A DNA stretch of 7,539 nucleotides from Syntrophaceae bacterium UBA3084 (GTDB lineage: Bacteria > Desulfobacterota > Syntrophia > Syntrophales > UBA6807), in assembly GCA_002367335.1 (NCBI GenBank), contig DFBI01000231.1, positions 10,745 to 18,283 of the forward strand, given 5' to 3'. The notes below the pieces were generated by a model. That model was not told the origin of the DNA, did not search any database, and saw nothing but the letters and a program-made list of their open reading frames with translations. A program made the position numbers and the translations under genes. The first letter of the stretch is position 1. Every line of letters starts with the position of its first letter. This document shows positions 5,581 to 7,539 of the stretch, one piece after another.

Positions 5581-6867
5581 GTGAAAAATGCGTATGATAC
5601 ATTACTTGAAAGGGGTTTTATTGAACAGGTTACAGATGATCAAAGTATTCAAGACCTTTTTGCGAGGGAACAAATCACATGTTATATCGGTTTTGATCCT
5701 ACTGCTACAAGTCTTCATATAGGTAGTCTTGTTCCCATAATGGCCCTAGCTCACATGCAAAGACATGGGAACAGGCCGATTGTTCTTATCGGTGGAGGGA
5801 CGGCTCTGATTGGTGATCCGAGTGGGAAAACAGAGATGCGCCAGGTTCTAACTAAGGAGCAGGTTGATGAAAATGTACAGGCTTTAAAACAACAACTTTC
5901 AAAGTATGTGAATTTTGATGATGATAAAGCCCTGTTGTTAAATAATGCGGATTGGTTGACCGAACTAAACTACATTGGGTTTTTAAGAGATATAGGGTGT
6001 CACTTCAGCGTAAACAGAATGTTGACTGCAGAAAGCTATAAGATGAGACTGGAAAAAGGACTTAATTTTATTGAGTTTAATTATATGCTCCTTCAAGCCT
6101 ATGATTTCTTTTATCTCAACAGACATTATAATTGCACTCTTCAAATGGGGGGCAATGATCAGTGGGGAAATATGGTAGCGGGGATTGATCTTATAAGAAG
6201 ACTTGAAGGGAATACTGTTTATGGAATAACGTTTCCTTTAATTATAACGTCCCTGGGTCATAAAATGGGGAAAACGGAAAAAGGAACAATATGGTTGGAT
6301 TCTAAACTTACAAGTTCCTATGATTATTTTCAATATTGGATCAACACTGACGATAAAGATGTGGAAAGATTTTTGGCTCTGTTTACCTTTTTGCCGATGG
6401 AAGAAGTCGCACAGGCGGGTGAGCTAAGCGGATCTCAATTAAATATGGCTAAGTCTGTATTAGCCTTTGAAACAACAAAAATAACGCATGGTAAACAAGC
6501 AGCCGTATCTGCGTGGAGAGCATCAGCATCAGCAAGTACTTTCAATTTAAAACCGGTTGATCCAGCCCTCTTTAAATCAAGCTCCATTCCAAGGTCTGAA
6601 GTTATTCGGGATGTGTCCGCAATAGCTGTTTTTGAGAAAACAAGGGAAGAAGTTGTAACAATTCCCATCCCTGAACTGTTTGAAGAAACTAATTTGTGTG
6701 CTTCCAGAAGTGAAACGAGGAGGCTGATTGCGCAGGGAGGAATTTATGTAAACGAAAGACGGATTCAATCAATCGATGAAAGGATAACGATTGATGACAT
6801 TGATCAGAATGGCGAACTCCGTCTTCGAAAAGGTAAGAAAAAATATGCAAGAATCAGGGTTGGATAA
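5581..6867 (+). CDS. tyrS: Tyrosyl-tRNA synthetase
   Basis: Class I enzyme charging tRNA-Tyr with tyrosine in the cytoplasm. Seen (428 aa from GTG 5581): CYIGFDPTATSLHIGSL with the HIGH-equivalent HIGS at 46-49; GGGTALIGDPSGKTEMR at about 71-87; FNYMLLQAYDFF at about 166-177; QMGGNDQWGN at 188-197 (tyrosine/ATP pocket); the KMSKS-equivalent KMGKTEKGTIWLD at 228-240; and a C-terminal S4 RNA-binding domain (about 372-428, CASRSETRRLIAQGGIYVNERRI). The HIGS variant replaces the last His of HIGH; a similar HxGS signature occurs in a known bacterial TyrRS subgroup, so this is not a defect. A small ASASAS run at 314-319 comes from a short base repeat. Start choice: a TTG at 5545 would add 12 hydrophobic residues, but GTG 5581 has TGGGGG at 5567-5572 and gives the family-like MKNAYDTLLERGFIEQVT. 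It is the last protein gene before the rRNA promoters; no clear terminator follows. Confidence 0.96.
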   Translation: MKNAYDTLLERGFIEQVTDDQSIQDLFAREQITCYIGFDPTATSLHIGSLVPIMALAHMQRHGNRPIVLIGGGTALIGDPSGKTEMRQVLTKEQVDENVQALKQQLSKYVNFDDDKALLLNNADWLTELNYIGFLRDIGCHFSVNRMLTAESYKMRLEKGLNFIEFNYMLLQAYDFFYLNRHYNCTLQMGGNDQWGNMVAGIDLIRRLEGNTVYGITFPLIITSLGHKMGKTEKGTIWLDSKLTSSYDYFQYWINTDDKDVERFLALFTFLPMEEVAQAGELSGSQLNMAKSVLAFETTKITHGKQAAVSAWRASASASTFNLKPVDPALFKSSSIPRSEVIRDVSAIAVFEKTREEVVTIPIPELFEETNLCASRSETRRLIAQGGIYVNERRIQSIDERITIDDIDQNGELRLRKGKKKYARIRVG

Positions 6868-6917
6868 AATAAGAATGTAGGTAATTTCTTAATTTAAACT
6901 GTTATTTTTCAGATTGC

Positions 6918-6966
6918 TTATTTTTTCATAAAATAAAACTTGACACAAATGTGAAGAAGATATATT
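6918..6966 (+). promoter_or_regulatory. rRNA promoter P1 with UP-like element
   Basis: A perfect -35 box TTGACA (6940-6945) is followed by TATATT (6961-6966) after 15 bases, a short spacer. TTATTTTTTCATAAAATAA (6918-6936) lies directly upstream and closely follows the A/T pattern of rrn UP elements that bind the RNA polymerase alpha C-terminal domains; it can also be drawn as a 7-bp A/T-only hairpin (6918-6924/6930-6936). Predicted start is near 6973, about 205 bases before the 16S. Confidence 0.55.
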
Positions 6967-7024
6967 CATGGCGCTTCGTTTGTTATGAAACTGTTTTCTT
7001 TTTGATTTTGGAAGTAAATAATTC

Positions 7025-7053
7025 TTGACAAGAAAAGTAATTTGAGTTATAAG
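7025..7053 (+). promoter_or_regulatory. rRNA promoter P2
   Basis: TTGACA (7025-7030) and TATAAG (7048-7053) are separated by exactly 17 bases, a near-consensus sigma70 promoter. It lies 85 bases downstream of P1, giving the tandem P1-P2 layout common for rrn operons. Predicted start is near 7060, just before boxA. Confidence 0.75.
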
Positions 7054-7071
7054 TTAAGGCTCATTCTTTAA

Positions 7072-7112
7072 TGCTCTTTTACAATTGAATAGCTGGATAA
7101 TAGATTTGTGGG
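7072..7112 (+). promoter_or_regulatory. rRNA antitermination leader: boxA and boxC-like element
   Basis: TGCTCTTTTACAA (7072-7084) differs by one base from the E. coli rrn boxA TGCTCTTTAACAA, the NusB-NusE (S10) binding site that lets polymerase read through rRNA. It is followed after about 20 bases by TTTGTGGG (7105-7112), resembling boxC (TGTGTGGG in E. coli rrn leaders). Position just after P2 and ahead of 16S is as expected. Confidence 0.75.
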
Positions 7113-7134
7113 TCCTTTTTTATTTAGAAAAGAA

Positions 7135-7168
7135 TTGAGATTAGCCTCAAAATTGAGATTAATCTCAA
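7135..7168 (+). repeat. Duplicated dyad immediately upstream of 16S rRNA
   Basis: TTGAGATTAGCCTCAA (7135-7150) and TTGAGATTAATCTCAA (7153-7168) are tandem copies with an 18-base period; the second is a perfect 16-base palindrome. They can form two small hairpins, or one long one in which 7135-7142 pairs with 7161-7168 and CTCA with TGAG inside. Likely a pre-16S leader fold or processing element; an operator is possible. The matching strand of a long RNase III stem would lie downstream of 16S, outside the window. Confidence 0.55.
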
Positions 7169-7177
7169 GCAGAATTT

Positions 7178-7539
7178 AAACTGGAGAGTTTGATTCTGGC
7201 TCAGAACAAACGCTGGCGGCGTGCTTAACACATGCAAGTCGTACGAGAAAGTCCGCTTCGGTGGATGAGTAGAGTGGCGCACGGGTGAGTAACGCGTGGA
7301 TAATCTGCCCTTTAGTTAGGGATAACCCACCGAAAGGTGGGCTAATACCCAATAATGCTGGTTTGCTTCGGCATACTAGTCAAAGGTGGCCTCTGTATAC
7401 AAGCTATCGCTGAAGGATGAGTCCGCGTACCATTAGCTTGTTGGTAGGGTAATGGCCTACCAAGGCTAAGACGGTTAGGGGACCTGAGAGGGTGGCCCCC
7501 CACAATGGAACTGAAACACGGTCCATACACCTACGGGTG
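7178..7539 (+). rRNA. rrs: 16S ribosomal RNA, 5' part (cut by window end)
   Basis: About the first 360 bases of 16S rRNA. Seen: the near-universal start CTGGAGAGTTTGATTCTGGC at 7181-7200, then ACGCTGGCGGCGTGCTTAAC, ACATGCAAGTC, GCGCACGGGTGAGTAACGCG, ATTAGCTTGTTGGTAGGGTA, GGACCTGAGAGGGTG, and the 338-region ACACCTACGGGTG at the window edge. The exact mature 5' end is estimated from the usual 7-8 bases before GAGAGTTTG. The 338 region carries paired changes relative to the common ACTCCTACGGGAG, which keep the small hairpin intact, so this is a genuine lineage variant. GATTCTGG differs by one base from the usual GATCCTGG of the 27F site. The open frame on the opposite strand at 7342-7530 is a shadow. 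Confidence 0.98.

Noticed and set aside
6868..6917. Intrinsic terminator after tyrS
   Set aside because: No G+C-containing stem with a T-run is present; only weak A/T pairings, which overlap the rrn UP-like tract.
7342..7530. Open reading frame on the - strand within the 16S rRNA
   Set aside because: Shadow of the rRNA; conserved 16S text explains every base.
1..7539. Mobile element, CRISPR array, defence island or novel gene cluster
   Set aside because: No transposase, integrase, regularly spaced repeats or unknown multi-gene operon was found; all protein genes belong to known housekeeping families.

Overview
The window is a stretch of ordinary bacterial housekeeping genes, all on the + strand, ending inside the 5' part of a 16S rRNA gene. 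The DNA is A+T-rich and five consecutive genes start with GTG or TTG. The organism cannot be named with confidence. The 16S segment has an ordinary GCTTAACACATGCAAGTC start region (not the classical planctomycete form of that site), and its 338 region reads ACACCTACGGGTG, the form found in Planctomycetes, Verrucomicrobia and some candidate phyla. The V1-V2 text also looks deltaproteobacteria-like to me. A deep-branching, uncultured-type Gram-negative lineage, PVC-related or delta-like, fits best.

Layout. 3-167 is the tail of a CorC/HlyC-type CBS-domain membrane protein. 162-241 is a long imperfect inverted repeat that supplies the end of that gene. 266-1021 is a uridyltransferase-only GlmU (UDP-GlcNAc pyrophosphorylase), and 1077-2069 is a tRNA-dihydrouridine synthase of the DusB type. 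A good sigma70-type promoter at 2100-2128 then begins a second group: a ZapB-like coiled-coil protein, ZapA, a 6S RNA gene (about 2733-2926), a hairpin-rich leader, RNase Y (rny), the YmdB-type metallophosphoesterase, and tyrosyl-tRNA synthetase (tyrS). From 6868 to about 7177 there is no protein gene. That stretch is a well-built rRNA promoter and leader: an UP-like A/T tract, two tandem TTGACA promoters, an antitermination boxA with a boxC-like element, and a duplicated dyad just before the 16S rRNA.

How the genes fit together. glmU feeds peptidoglycan and LPS precursor synthesis. zapB and zapA organise the FtsZ ring. 6S RNA restrains the housekeeping RNA polymerase when growth slows. RNase Y and YmdB belong to mRNA turnover and signalling, and dusB, tyrS and rRNA serve translation. 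The set is a growth and division cluster. I found no defence system, CRISPR array, transposase or clearly new system. The points most worth a second look are the 6S RNA placed between zapA and rny, mutually exclusive hairpins in the rny leader, the corC-terminal repeat, and the rrn leader.
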